Shown here: in pieces, positions 49,931 through 59,605 of the stretch
Layout of the letters: every line of letters starts with the position of its first letter
Numbering within the stretch: the first letter of the stretch is position 1
NCBI GenBank assembly: GCA_964457945.1
Contig: CAYWFX010000001.1
Location: 186,001 to 250,000, forward strand
DNA from: PHAA01 sp964457945
GTDB taxonomy: Bacteria; Bacillota; Syntrophomonadia; Syntrophomonadales; Syntrophomonadaceae
Length of the DNA: 64,000 nt
Direction: 5' to 3'
Made by a program: the position numbers and the translations under genes
Notes under the pieces: model-generated
The model's database searches: none
What the model saw: the letters and a program-made list of their open reading frames with translations, nothing else
What the model was told of the DNA's origin: nothing

Positions 49931-51943
49931 TCAAACATTTATTTTGTAGTTTTTCATTTTGCGATAAATAGTACTCCTTGCAGCTCCCATATTTCGGGCT
50001 ACATCACTAATATTACCCTTAAATTCATCCAGTAATCTTACGATTTCATCGCGTTCCATCTCCGCACTAGCCTTCTGATTATATTTTCTGGCCTCTTCAA
50101 GGGTCACTCCCCTCATAATTTCATCAGAGCTCATCTCAGGTGGCTTTCTATCATAAAAAGATACATTTTGAACCGGGCCATTTTTTTTTAAATAGGCTGG
50201 AAGAATATCTTCTGTAATGAGATTGCCCTCTGCAAATACAACCGCGTTTTCTATAACATTTCTAAGCTCTCTTGCATTTCCTGGCCAGTTATAAGCGCAA
50301 AGCATATGCATAGCAGCATCACTTATGCTTAATACGTCCCGTTTGAACTGACTGCACAAGGTCTGGATGAAAAATCTGGTAATAGGGGGTATATCAAGTA
50401 TCCTCTCTCTCAGGGGAGGCAATTCGATACTTATTACATTTAGCCGGTAAAATAGATCTTCACGGAACCTGCCCATACTCACCTCAGTTTTCAGCTTTCG
50501 GTTCGTTGCCGCAATAATTCTGACATCCACTTTTTTGGGAATAGAACTGCCTATGCGCGTAATCATTTTATCCTGCAGGAATCTGAGCAAATTGACCTGC
50601 ATATCAAAAGGCATTTCTCCAATTTCATCCAGGAACACAGTACCCCCGTCACCCATTTCCAGTTTTCCTATACCTCCGCCTTTCTTAGCACCGGTAAATG
50701 ATCCGTCTTCATACCCAAACAGTTCACTCTGCAACAGTTCCTTAGGTATAGCCCCACAATTAATAGCCACAAAAGGACCGTTTAACCCGCTTTCATCATG
50801 TATAGCTCGAGCTACCAGTTCTTTACCTGTACCACTTTCACCCTCAATAAGTACGCTGGAAGAAACCCGTGCTGCTCTTATAGATAATTTCTTTATTTCG
50901 ATCCATTTTTCGCTGTGTCCAACCAGATTATGAAAATTAGAACTGTCATCCCCATACGTACCGGTAAAGACATACTGATGGTCTGATTTCGTTTCACCCT
51001 CTACAACAAAACCTAGAACTGTCTGCTGAGATCCATCGGGATTTTTGGTTATACGTCTCCGTACTAACGAACATGGAACTAAACCCCGGGCACCCTTTAG
51101 AGAAAATTTATTAATAAATTCATTGGGATTACTTGACAGAAGATTTGAAAGTACCACCCGGTCATCAGCCAGGATATTACCCAAGAATTCTCCGATCAAA
51201 GATTCTCTATCATTGACTCCCAGCAGGTTCAAAGCACTTTGGTTAACGTTAATAATATTGTCTTTGGCATCAACAACAAAAAAACCATCACTAAAAAAAT
51301 CAATAATGGAGGAACAGGTATTATGGTAAATGTGAGTAATTTCAGATTGCTCTGATTTATAATCAATTTGATTTTTAATTACCTTAACGCCCAGCTTAAG
51401 TGTCTGTAATACACCACCTGGCAGTGCAGTTGAAAAATTGTAAACTGCCAGAATACCTATAATTCTATCTTTAATGTCGTGAACCGGTACTGCTGCACCA
51501 TTAGCTGAATGGTAACAATGGCAATAATGTTCCGAGCCTTTTACTTCTACTAACTTGTCCGTAACCAGAGCTGTTCCAATCGCATTAGTACCAATATCAA
51601 CTTCACTAAAACGAAGCCCCAAAAGTTCATAATATTGGGTATCACCAGCCACTTCCACAATGTAACCATCTTGATCTGACAGTACCACAAAATCAAGTCC
51701 TGCGACTTCACTGATATCTCTCATAATAGGCCTGGCAAGTGATATAAGCTGCACATTTTCCACCAGCTTGGCCTGTAGCATACGGTTGGGTAACTGGTGC
51801 CGATGTTTGGCAAAGGGATCAATTCCCCGGCTTCTCTGCCAGGATTCTAAAATTTCAGGTCTGATACTTCCCTCTAAAATAATACCTTCATTAACGAAAC
51901 CAGCCCATGCTTTATGAACATCAGAATTCAAAGTGGCATTCAT
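49931..51943 (-). CDS. Sigma-54-dependent activator with GAF and PAS input domains
   Basis: AcoR-like enhancer-binding protein, 670 aa. The GAF-like region covers about residues 70-200 (LDFVVLSDQDGYIVEV, DIGTNAIGTALV). The PAS follows (FFSDGFFVVDAKDNIINVNQ). The AAA+ core has Walker A GESGTGKE, GSFTGA in place of GAFTGA, Walker B GTVFLDEIGE and FREDLFYRLNV. The C-terminal Fis HTH reads NISDVARNMGAARSTIYRKM. ATG 51943 is used because GGAGG lies 11 bases upstream; a TTG 18 bases earlier has no site. It is probably the activator of the operon at 41557-49757. The signal may be a short-chain metabolite. Confidence 0.93.
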   Translation of the reverse strand: MNATLNSDVHKAWAGFVNEGIILEGSIRPEILESWQRSRGIDPFAKHRHQLPNRMLQAKLVENVQLISLARPIMRDISEVAGLDFVVLSDQDGYIVEVAGDTQYYELLGLRFSEVDIGTNAIGTALVTDKLVEVKGSEHYCHCYHSANGAAVPVHDIKDRIIGILAVYNFSTALPGGVLQTLKLGVKVIKNQIDYKSEQSEITHIYHNTCSSIIDFFSDGFFVVDAKDNIINVNQSALNLLGVNDRESLIGEFLGNILADDRVVLSNLLSSNPNEFINKFSLKGARGLVPCSLVRRRITKNPDGSQQTVLGFVVEGETKSDHQYVFTGTYGDDSSNFHNLVGHSEKWIEIKKLSIRAARVSSSVLIEGESGTGKELVARAIHDESGLNGPFVAINCGAIPKELLQSELFGYEDGSFTGAKKGGGIGKLEMGDGGTVFLDEIGEMPFDMQVNLLRFLQDKMITRIGSSIPKKVDVRIIAATNRKLKTEVSMGRFREDLFYRLNVISIELPPLRERILDIPPITRFFIQTLCSQFKRDVLSISDAAMHMLCAYNWPGNARELRNVIENAVVFAEGNLITEDILPAYLKKNGPVQNVSFYDRKPPEMSSDEIMRGVTLEEARKYNQKASAEMERDEIVRLLDEFKGNISDVARNMGAARSTIYRKMKNYKINV

Positions 51944-51999
51944 ATCTATTTCAGCCTCCAATCAACACCGTACAAATATTAGTTGATGCCTATACTAAT

Positions 52000-52028
52000 G
52001 TTATACAGTTTTTTATAGCGGTTTACAA
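52000..52028 (-). promoter_or_regulatory. Sigma-A promoter of the sigma-54 activator gene
   Basis: Minus strand TTGTAA (52023-52028), 17-base spacer, TATAAC (52000-52005). It starts the activator transcript about 50 bases before ATG 51943 and diverges from the ABC genes. Confidence 0.6.
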
Positions 52029-52147
52029 CTTTGAAAGGATAACCAAGGTTGATAGATGTTAATCCTCAGCATATTTCGTATAAAAACGGGCCATTATACA
52101 ACTAGTTCGTTCTCTGTGATGAAATCTCTACAGATGGAGGTATTGCC

Positions 52148-53032
52148 ATGAATATAATAGAGATTAGTAAGCTAACCAAGTATTACGGGAAATCGAGAGG
52201 AATAGTTGATGTTAGTTTTAATGTAGAAGAGGGAGAGATTTTCGGCTTTATAGGACCTAATGGCGCTGGAAAATCGACCACAATTCGCACCTTGCTTTCA
52301 CTAATTTATCCAACCAGTGGCTCAGCTAAAATATTTGGTAGGGACTGTATTAAAGAAGGACGGGAAATTAGGCAACATATAGGATATCTCCCTTCAGAAG
52401 TTTTCTATTATGACAATATGAAGGTTATTGATTTATTGAAATATTCCGCTAGTTTCTACCCTAAGGCCAACAAGAATCGCATATCCGAATTAGCAAAAAT
52501 AATGGATTTAGATTTAAACAGAAAAATTGACGACCTCTCCTACGGTAATAAAAAGAAAGTAGGTATTGTTCAAGGTTTATTACACAGTCCTAAACTAATT
52601 ATATTAGATGAACCGACGGGTGGATTAGATCCCCTTATGCAAAATAGGTTTTTTGAGCTTATTCATGCAGAAAAGGAAAAAGGGACCACGGTTCTTTTCT
52701 CGTCTCACATCTTAAGCGAAGTTCAGAAGATTTGTACACGGGTGGGGATTATTAAAGAAGGTAAAATGATTAGGGTGGATGATATTAAAACCCTCGAACA
52801 TACAAATCACAAGAAATTTAAAATAGAAATGCAGGAAGAAATTCCAGCCGAGTATTTCAATATGACTGGGGTAAATAACCTAGATATTAATGCCAAAGCC
52901 GCCACTTTTATTTTTAGTGGCGATATTAATAAAATCGTCGCAAAACTATATGAACGTAAAGTCATTAATCTTATTGTTGAAGAGCCTTCTTTAGAGGAGA
53001 TTTTCCTGCACTATTATGAGAAGGAAGGATAA
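52148..53032 (+). CDS. ABC transporter ATP-binding protein
   Basis: ATPase subunit of 294 aa of an ABC-2 export-type system. Walker A is GPNGAGKST, Q-loop region LPSEVFYYD, signature LSYGNKKKVG (a variant of LSGGQ), Walker B KLIILDEPTGGLD and the switch His in LFSSHIL. The C-terminal 70 residues are a regulatory extension typical of CcmA-like members. GGAGG precedes ATG 52148. It is followed after 3 bases by the first permease. Substrate unknown; antibiotic, bacteriocin or drug export are common. Confidence 0.92.
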   Translation: MNIIEISKLTKYYGKSRGIVDVSFNVEEGEIFGFIGPNGAGKSTTIRTLLSLIYPTSGSAKIFGRDCIKEGREIRQHIGYLPSEVFYYDNMKVIDLLKYSASFYPKANKNRISELAKIMDLDLNRKIDDLSYGNKKKVGIVQGLLHSPKLIILDEPTGGLDPLMQNRFFELIHAEKEKGTTVLFSSHILSEVQKICTRVGIIKEGKMIRVDDIKTLEHTNHKKFKIEMQEEIPAEYFNMTGVNNLDINAKAATFIFSGDINKIVAKLYERKVINLIVEEPSLEEIFLHYYEKEG

Positions 53033-53035
53033 ATC

Positions 53036-53833
53036 ATGAATATTTATTTTCATGAACTAAAAATGTCGGTTAGATCATTAGTTTATTGGACTTTTGGTAT
53101 GCTTATGGCACTTATATTTTTCATGCTCATGTTTCCTGCTATATCCCAGGATGCTGCCCTGATGAATCAATTAATAAGTAAATTCCCGCCAGAGCTTACT
53201 AGGGCATTAGGGCTAACAACCTTGGATTTATCAACGGTCTTAGGATATTATGGTTATCTATTTTTATTTATTCTTCTTATTGGTTCAGTTTACGCAATGA
53301 AATCAGGCATGTCAGTTTTATCTGAAGAAATCAGAGCCAAAACTGCTGATTTTTTATTATCCAAGCCCATTTCACGAAATGTAATTGTGACTGCCAAGAT
53401 CATAAGTGTTCTTTCACTTTTAGTTCTTCAGACAGTTATTTATATCATTGGCGCATTCATGGTTGTAAATCTTACTACCAGTCAAGTCTTTGATAAAACG
53501 ACATTTCTGCTGATAAATCTGAGCTTACTCCTGGTACAATTATTTTTTGCAGCTTTAGGGTTATTACTGTCTGTGATTTTACGAAAGATTAAGACTGTGT
53601 TACCAATTGCTCTCGGTATCGTTTTTGGTTTTTATGTTCTGCAAATGTTGAATCAATCCCTAACTGATTCATATTTGGCATATATAACGCCTTTTGCTTA
53701 CTTCGATATTCCGAAGATTGTTGCGACTGGTGCTTATGAATCTATTTATTTAATCATTGACACTTTCATGATTCTTGGTTTCACGATACTTACCTATATT
53801 ATCTATAATAAAAAGGATATGCCATCAATCTAA
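53036..53833 (+). CDS. ABC-2 type permease, first subunit
   Basis: Integral membrane partner of 265 aa with about six helices (for example VYWTFGMLMALIFFMLMF and VLPIALGIVFGFYVLQML). The EEIRAKTADFLLSKPISRN segment is typical of ABC-2 permeases. It overlaps nothing and lies 3 bases after the ATPase gene. A second, related permease follows, so the pair could form a heterodimeric channel. Confidence 0.88.
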   Translation: MNIYFHELKMSVRSLVYWTFGMLMALIFFMLMFPAISQDAALMNQLISKFPPELTRALGLTTLDLSTVLGYYGYLFLFILLIGSVYAMKSGMSVLSEEIRAKTADFLLSKPISRNVIVTAKIISVLSLLVLQTVIYIIGAFMVVNLTTSQVFDKTTFLLINLSLLLVQLFFAALGLLLSVILRKIKTVLPIALGIVFGFYVLQMLNQSLTDSYLAYITPFAYFDIPKIVATGAYESIYLIIDTFMILGFTILTYIIYNKKDMPSI

Positions 53834-53858
53834 TATGGATGGGAAGGAGTTTTTCAGT

Positions 53859-54653
53859 ATGAATATTGTATTAAGAGAGCTTCGTGCTAATCTAAAATCA
53901 CTTATTGTATGGTGTGTTAGCATGGCTTTACTCATTTATGCAGGAATGGTTAAATATTCTGGCATTGCAGCGGTTGGTCAGAGCGCCAATGAGCTCGTTA
54001 ACCAGTTACCGGAAGCCATGAAGAGCATATTAGGTATGAATTCCTTGGATTTAACCTCGATATCTGGATATTACGGAATGTTCTTCCTATATTTTATGTT
54101 ATTAGGCAGCACATTTGCGGTAATGCTGGGTGCAATTATTATCTCTAAAGAGGAAAGAGATAAGACTGCTGATTTTTTATTAGTAAAACCCATTTTAAGA
54201 AGTAAAGTTATTACCGCCAAGCTAATCGCAACCCTCATAAACTTAGCTGTCTTTAACATAGTTACTCTTTTGGCATCTTTTTTCTTTGTAGCCATGTTTA
54301 ATAAGGGCGAGCCTATCAACGCCCAGATCATTTATCTGATGATTGCATTATTCATTTTGGAGGTCTTATTTGCATCAATAGGAGTAGTAATTTCCGCTCT
54401 TACCATAAACACCAACAATGCTACTTCTTTGGCAACAACACTTCTTTTAACCATGTTTGTATTGTCTGCTGCCATTGATATCTATGATAAGATTAGTTTC
54501 CTGAAATATTTTACACCCTTCAAATACTTCCAAACTGCTCAAGTTATGAGAGGCTCCTTTGATCCTTTTTTCTTATTTTTATCTGCAGTTATACTAATTG
54601 CATGTATAGTTCTCACCTACACTATTTTCCAGAAACGAGATATTCACATTTAA
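53859..54653 (+). CDS. ABC-2 type permease, second subunit
   Basis: Paralogue of the preceding permease (264 aa), with matching features such as KEERDKTADFLLVKPILRS and SISGYYGMFFLYFMLLGS. AAGGAG precedes ATG 53859; the open frame upstream overlaps the first permease and is not used. Last gene of the three-gene exporter; it converges with pyruvate carboxylase 23 bases on. Confidence 0.88.
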   Translation: MNIVLRELRANLKSLIVWCVSMALLIYAGMVKYSGIAAVGQSANELVNQLPEAMKSILGMNSLDLTSISGYYGMFFLYFMLLGSTFAVMLGAIIISKEERDKTADFLLVKPILRSKVITAKLIATLINLAVFNIVTLLASFFFVAMFNKGEPINAQIIYLMIALFILEVLFASIGVVISALTINTNNATSLATTLLLTMFVLSAAIDIYDKISFLKYFTPFKYFQTAQVMRGSFDPFFLFLSAVILIACIVLTYTIFQKRDIHI

Positions 54654-54676
54654 TATATGGTATCTAGCTGTTTAAG

Positions 54677-57600
54677 CTATTCTATCTGCATTAATAACTC
54701 TCTATTTTTAACTTGCTGGCCTTCTTTTACTGTTACACTTGTCACTTTGCCACTAAGTGGAGCTGCAATTTGGGTCTCCATTTTCATGGCTTCAATTATA
54801 ATTAGGCTTTGACCAGCTTTTACCATATCTCCATCTTTGACGAGTATTTTGGCAACTGTTCCAGGAATGCTGGCACCTATCTCTTTTTTATTGTCTGGAT
54901 CTGCGAGTACAGTCGATGAAATTACTTCACCTTTTTGATAGCCTTTGTCAAATACGCTTATTTCTCTTTGGTTTCCATTTACCTCAAAATATATTTTTCT
55001 AAATCCTTCTTTATTAACTTTTCCTATATTAACAAGTTTGACAATAAATATTTTTCCTTCTTCAACTTCAACTTCTCGGGTTTCTCCCTGGCTTATTCCA
55101 TCGAAAAATACCGGGCTATTCATTCTGCTTAGATCACCATATTCTTTTTTAAATTCTAAATAATCTTCAAATACTTTTGGATATAGTGCATAACTTAAAA
55201 CATCTTTCATTTCTGCTTTGATATTATATTTTTGCTTAAGAAGTATATTTATTAAATCAAAATCAGTTGGTTCTAATAATTCTCCCGGACGGCAGGTGAT
55301 AGGCTTCTTACCCTTTAGAACCACCTTTTGCAGTTTTTTAGGGAAACCACCCACAGGCTGCCCCATCATACCTTCAAAGTAAGCTTCGGCTGAATCAGGA
55401 AATGCTAAATCCTTTCCTTTTTCAATTATATTTTCTGGAGTTAAATCATTCTTGACCATGAATATGGCTAGATCTCCAACCATTTTGGACGAAGGTGTAA
55501 CCTTTACAATGTCTCCCAGCATATCGTTGACGGTTTTATACATTTCTTTTACTTCTTTAAACTTATGCCCCAGTCCAAAACTCTCCACCTGCGGTTTCAA
55601 ATTGGAATATTGGCCACCTGGTATTTCATATTTATAAACTTCAGCAGTTCCCGATTTTAAACCTGACTCAAATTGGTCATATATTGGTCTTATATCACTC
55701 CAATAGTCAGCAATTTCTTGGATTTCGTCTAAATTAATTCTAGTAGCCCGGGTGGTGTTTTCCAGTGCTGCTACCACTGAATTCAGAGCCGGTTGGCTGG
55801 TTAGCCCTGACATGCTGTTAAATGCAGTATCAACTATATCTACTCCGGCTTCTGCAGCCATAAGCAGGGTAGCTACTCCATTGCCACTGGTGTCATGGGT
55901 ATGCAGATGAATGGGTATAGATATTTCGTTTTTCAATGCTTTAATTAGTTTTTCGGCAGCATATGGTTTCAGAAGGCCTGACATATCCTTAATCCCTAAA
56001 ATGTGAGCCCCCATTTTTTCTATTTCTTTGGCAGTTTGAACATAATAATTCAATGAATATTTATCTTTGTTTTCATCCAAAATGTCACCCGTATAGCAAA
56101 TACAGGCCTCAGCAATTTTACCAGTTTTTAAGGTTTCATCAATTGCTATTTCCATTCCCTTTAACCAATTTAATGAATCAAATATTCTAAATATATCAAT
56201 ACCGGAATTTGCTGACTCTCTTATAAAAGCTCTAACCACATTATCGGGATAATTAGTATAGCCAACTGTATTGGCCCCTCTAATTAACATTTGAAACATT
56301 ATATTCGGTATTTTATTACGCAGTTCGGTTAGCCTCGCCCATGGGCACTCGTTTAAGAAACGATAGGCAACATCAAATGTAGCGCCTCCCCACATTTCCA
56401 GTGAAAATAAATCCTTTCCCAAATGGGCAGTTGCTTCTGCAATCCTCAACATGTCAACGGTCCGAACTCTGGTGGCCATTAATGATTGATGAGCATCCCG
56501 CATGCTGGTATCTGTCAGTAATAATTTGTTTTGGGCTTTGATCCAGTCAACAACCCCTTGTGGACCTTCCTTATCTAAAATCTGTTTGGTGCCCACTAGT
56601 TTATCATGACTATGAAACTTGGGAATCCTAGGCACATCATAATCTTTCGCAACCTTACTTTCATTAACAACTTTTTCCCCAATAAATTTCAATATAGTAG
56701 CTTCATGATCTTCTTTGGGCGTTATATCAAAAAGTTCTGGTGTAGAATCTAGAAAACCAGTATCACATTCGCCCTTGATAAATTTGGGGTGAGAAAGAAC
56801 ATTGAGTAGAAATGCTTCATTGGTCTTAACTCCACCAATAACAGCTTCCCGCAATGCACGCTTGGATTTATTTATGGTATCTTCGAAAGTTCTTGAGCTC
56901 GAGGTTATTTTAACCAGTAAGCTATCATAGTAAGGGCTAATTATTGAACCAGTGTAACCATTGCCGCCATCCAGTCTTATCCCAAAACCTGATCCTGTCC
57001 TATATACATCAATTTTACCGGTATCAGGAGCGAAACTATTGGTCGGGTCTTCAGTTGTCACTCTACATTGTATGGCATATCCTCTAGCCTTTATGGCAGT
57101 TTGACTAGTGATACCGATTTTTTTGGAATTTAATTTATAACCTTGAGCAATTAGAATTTGACTCTGAACAATATCAATTCCGGTTACCATTTCAGTAACT
57201 GTATGTTCAACCTGAATTCTGGGGTTCATTTCTATGAAGTAATGATTTCCCTGATTATCCAATAGAAATTCAACTGTACCTGCACTTCTATAGTTAACTG
57301 ACTGAGCAATTTTAATGGCATCCGCGCAAATTGCCTGTCTCTTATCTTCCGAAATTGCTATGGCCGGTGTAAATTCAATCACTTTTTGATGACGCCGTTG
57401 AATAGAACAATCTCTTTCATATAAATGAACAATATTCCCATAATTGTCACCCAGGATTTGAACTTCAATATGTTTGGGACGCTCCAGATATTTTTCTACA
57501 AAAATATCATCAATTCCAAAGGCCTTTTTGGCTTCATTTTTACAACTATGAAATTCCTTCAGCAAATCAGTTTCGCTTCTGACAATTCTCATGCCTCTGC

Positions 57601-58102
57601 CGCCACCACCTGCGGATGCTTTTAGCATAATCGGGTAAGAACATTTTTCAGCAAACTTAAGGGCTTCTTTGTCCGATCTGATAGGCTTTTCAACCCCCGG
57701 AATGGTAGGCACACCTATACTTTGGGCAATGATTTTCGACTTAATCTTATCCCCTAATTTATCCATCATTTCTGGAGTTGGTCCTATAAATTCAATTCCT
57801 GATTCGATACACTTTTTGGCAAATTCAGGATTTTCGGATAGAAATCCATATCCAGGGTGAATAGCATCCACCCCCTTTTTAATTGCCAGACTAATGATCT
57901 CTTCTATACTTAAATAGGCTTCAACTGGACCTTTATTATTGCCAATTAAATATGATTCATCAGATTTGGTTCTAAATAATCCCAGCTTATCTTCTTTTGA
58001 ATAAACCGAAACCGTTCTAATACCTAATTCATGGCATGCTCGAATTATGCGTATTGCAATTTCGCCTCGGTTTGCAATTAACACTTTTTTGAAAGTTTTA
58101 AT
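54677..58102 (-). CDS. pyc: Pyruvate carboxylase
   Basis: Biotin enzyme making oxaloacetate from pyruvate, bicarbonate and ATP; 1141 aa, full length. Biotin-carboxylase domain: KKVLIANRGEIAIRI, SAGGGGRGMRIVR, IEMNPRIQVEHTVTE. Carboxyltransferase: TDTSMRDAHQSLMATRVRT, LHTHDTSGNGVATLL. C-terminal biotinyl domain with the modified Lys in IIEAMKMETQ. The first ATG/GTG/TTG-type codon is GTG 58084, but that drops the first residues of the fold and is 25 bases from the ribosome site. ATT 58102 lies 7 bases after AGGAGG and gives IKTFKKVLIANRGEIA, the normal N-terminus. I use ATT; this start is rare and is inferred. Confidence 0.93.
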   Translation of the reverse strand: MKTFKKVLIANRGEIAIRIIRACHELGIRTVSVYSKEDKLGLFRTKSDESYLIGNNKGPVEAYLSIEEIISLAIKKGVDAIHPGYGFLSENPEFAKKCIESGIEFIGPTPEMMDKLGDKIKSKIIAQSIGVPTIPGVEKPIRSDKEALKFAEKCSYPIMLKASAGGGGRGMRIVRSETDLLKEFHSCKNEAKKAFGIDDIFVEKYLERPKHIEVQILGDNYGNIVHLYERDCSIQRRHQKVIEFTPAIAISEDKRQAICADAIKIAQSVNYRSAGTVEFLLDNQGNHYFIEMNPRIQVEHTVTEMVTGIDIVQSQILIAQGYKLNSKKIGITSQTAIKARGYAIQCRVTTEDPTNSFAPDTGKIDVYRTGSGFGIRLDGGNGYTGSIISPYYDSLLVKITSSSRTFEDTINKSKRALREAVIGGVKTNEAFLLNVLSHPKFIKGECDTGFLDSTPELFDITPKEDHEATILKFIGEKVVNESKVAKDYDVPRIPKFHSHDKLVGTKQILDKEGPQGVVDWIKAQNKLLLTDTSMRDAHQSLMATRVRTVDMLRIAEATAHLGKDLFSLEMWGGATFDVAYRFLNECPWARLTELRNKIPNIMFQMLIRGANTVGYTNYPDNVVRAFIRESANSGIDIFRIFDSLNWLKGMEIAIDETLKTGKIAEACICYTGDILDENKDKYSLNYYVQTAKEIEKMGAHILGIKDMSGLLKPYAAEKLIKALKNEISIPIHLHTHDTSGNGVATLLMAAEAGVDIVDTAFNSMSGLTSQPALNSVVAALENTTRATRINLDEIQEIADYWSDIRPIYDQFESGLKSGTAEVYKYEIPGGQYSNLKPQVESFGLGHKFKEVKEMYKTVNDMLGDIVKVTPSSKMVGDLAIFMVKNDLTPENIIEKGKDLAFPDSAEAYFEGMMGQPVGGFPKKLQKVVLKGKKPITCRPGELLEPTDFDLINILLKQKYNIKAEMKDVLSYALYPKVFEDYLEFKKEYGDLSRMNSPVFFDGISQGETREVEVEEGKIFIVKLVNIGKVNKEGFRKIYFEVNGNQREISVFDKGYQKGEVISSTVLADPDNKKEIGASIPGTVAKILVKDGDMVKAGQSLIIIEAMKMETQIAAPLSGKVTSVTVKEGQQVKNRELLMQIE

Positions 58103-58382
58103 ACTAACGCCTCCTCATATATTTTGCACATCCGCACTATGGAATAATTATCCCATGTCGGTGTTTTTATAAGCGCTCACCCATATCAAGTTTATCCGTT
58201 ACTTAACTGACCTGCAACAAATCTAAGTCTTATTATATATTAATGTATTGTAGTTGATTTAATATAATGTAGAAATAGAATACTGTGGCAAAAATAGCAC
58301 CAAGAACCAATAAATATTATAGCAAGATAAGTCAAGAAAACCATTTCAGAATTTTGCTATCCTTCATTCAGGAGGTGATAAA

Positions 58383-58418
58383 ATGGAGAACTGGGATAAT
58401 ATCAATGCGGTACAGAGG
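58383..58418 (+). pseudogene. Probable start of a lost AraC-family regulator
   Basis: An excellent ribosome site, AGGAGG followed by TGATAAA, precedes ATG 58383, and the first 12 codons read MENWDNINAVQR, the usual beginning of one group of AraC-type regulators in Clostridia. After that the frame continues with unrelated sequence to a stop at 58535, crossing a terminator on the other strand. It looks like the 5' end left after a deletion. The sequence match is from memory of the family, so the call is tentative. Confidence 0.35.
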
Positions 58419-58440
58419 GTGCTCCCTTGTACATACCACC

Positions 58441-58467
58441 TCAAAAGAAAAGAGCCCGAAGGCTCTA
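58441..58467 (-). terminator. Terminator after the SPRY-domain protein gene
   Basis: AGAGCC (58451-58456) and GGCTCT (58461-58466) around CGAA, with TTTTCTTTT on the minus-strand 3' side. It lies about 65 bases past the stop at 58532. Confidence 0.75.
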
Positions 58468-58531
58468 TGATCATCATCAACCTATTGCTATTATCTCTGA
58501 TTTTCCCAACATCTTCTGCCAGGCTTTTGTT

Positions 58532-59605
58532 TTAGTATTCCCTAACCTCCCAGGCTACGATCTTATCAAAGACCACATAGTACTTAATACTTTTAAAAGG
58601 TCCCGAAACTGGGTTCTCTAGCATATAGACACTTTCTGCTTTAGAACTATCATTATACCAACTTGTGAATGCCTTAATTTGTGCCATGTTTAAATTAAAT
58701 ACCCTATCTGAAACATTTTCCATTGTTATTACCAGAGTTCCGCCAGTAGTTGACAATGCCTTCGGAGTTGCAGGTACTTCGATCGAGTTTACACTCTCAC
58801 CACTAGCGGTAACAGCACTAACTACATAGTAGTATGTTTTATCATTGGTTAAGCGAGTATCTTTATAGCTTGCCTCTGTTACGTTTGCTTCAATTTCAGC
58901 ATATTTACCACCAGCGGTTGTAGCACGTTTTACTTTATAACTTTTTGCATCAGTTACTGCTATCCAGGATAAAGTCACTTGGGCATCACCAGGTGTTGCT
59001 TCCAATTTGGTTGGTGCTTGATTTTTTTGCTGAGATCCATTATATGGCTGATACCCGGTTGGAACAGGATACACAAACGGTGTTGCACCGAAATTGACTG
59101 TATAAGCAGCACTGGCATTTGTATTATTATCGCCCAAAATGGGCCTTACTTCTCCTGCTATACTTGTTTTTGTTGCAACAAGCTTATTATTCTTACTAAT
59201 TTCTAATGTTTTTGAGTCCATATCGAGACTGAAACCATAAATATCTCCAGTTTTTTGGGAGTTAAATCTGGCCAGGAATCCTTGATTGTTAAAGTTAGGG
59301 TAAATATCAGTGGAGATCGACTGTGATGGGTTTGCTACTCCTACATTGATTGCAGAATCAGAATTAGCAGAATCCACTTTTATCTCCCAATACCATTTTC
59401 CTTGAGTTGTGCCTGCTGAAGCTCTTACATTACTTCCATTATTACTTTTATAAAATGCTGTTAGATTACTATTTGATAAAACAACCGCTGCACCTTTATC
59501 GTTTGGATTCCACGTCACATCTTCTGCACTTGCACTCCCCACTCCTAATACAAAAACTAGGACCAGGAACGTCAATGTAAATAACGTAATTCTCTTCATC
59601 TTCAT
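58532..59605 (-). CDS. Secreted SPRY-like and fibronectin type III protein
   Basis: Signal peptide about 1-27 (TLFTLTFLVLVFVLGVG, cut near SASA). A first domain of about 150 residues is SPRY/B30.2-like: RASAGTTQGKWYWEIKV, AINVGVANPSQSI, GDIYGFSLDMDSKTLEI, VRPILGDNN. One fibronectin type III domain follows (APTKLEATPGDAQVTLSW, SYKDTRLTNDKTYYYVVSAV), then a C-terminal domain of unknown type. GGAGGAG precedes ATG 59605. SPRY folds are much commoner in eukaryotes, so this is unusual. Binding of a surface or extracellular ligand is likely. Confidence 0.8.
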   Translation of the reverse strand: MKMKRITLFTLTFLVLVFVLGVGSASAEDVTWNPNDKGAAVVLSNSNLTAFYKSNNGSNVRASAGTTQGKWYWEIKVDSANSDSAINVGVANPSQSISTDIYPNFNNQGFLARFNSQKTGDIYGFSLDMDSKTLEISKNNKLVATKTSIAGEVRPILGDNNTNASAAYTVNFGATPFVYPVPTGYQPYNGSQQKNQAPTKLEATPGDAQVTLSWIAVTDAKSYKVKRATTAGGKYAEIEANVTEASYKDTRLTNDKTYYYVVSAVTASGESVNSIEVPATPKALSTTGGTLVITMENVSDRVFNLNMAQIKAFTSWYNDSSKAESVYMLENPVSGPFKSIKYYVVFDKIVAWEVREY

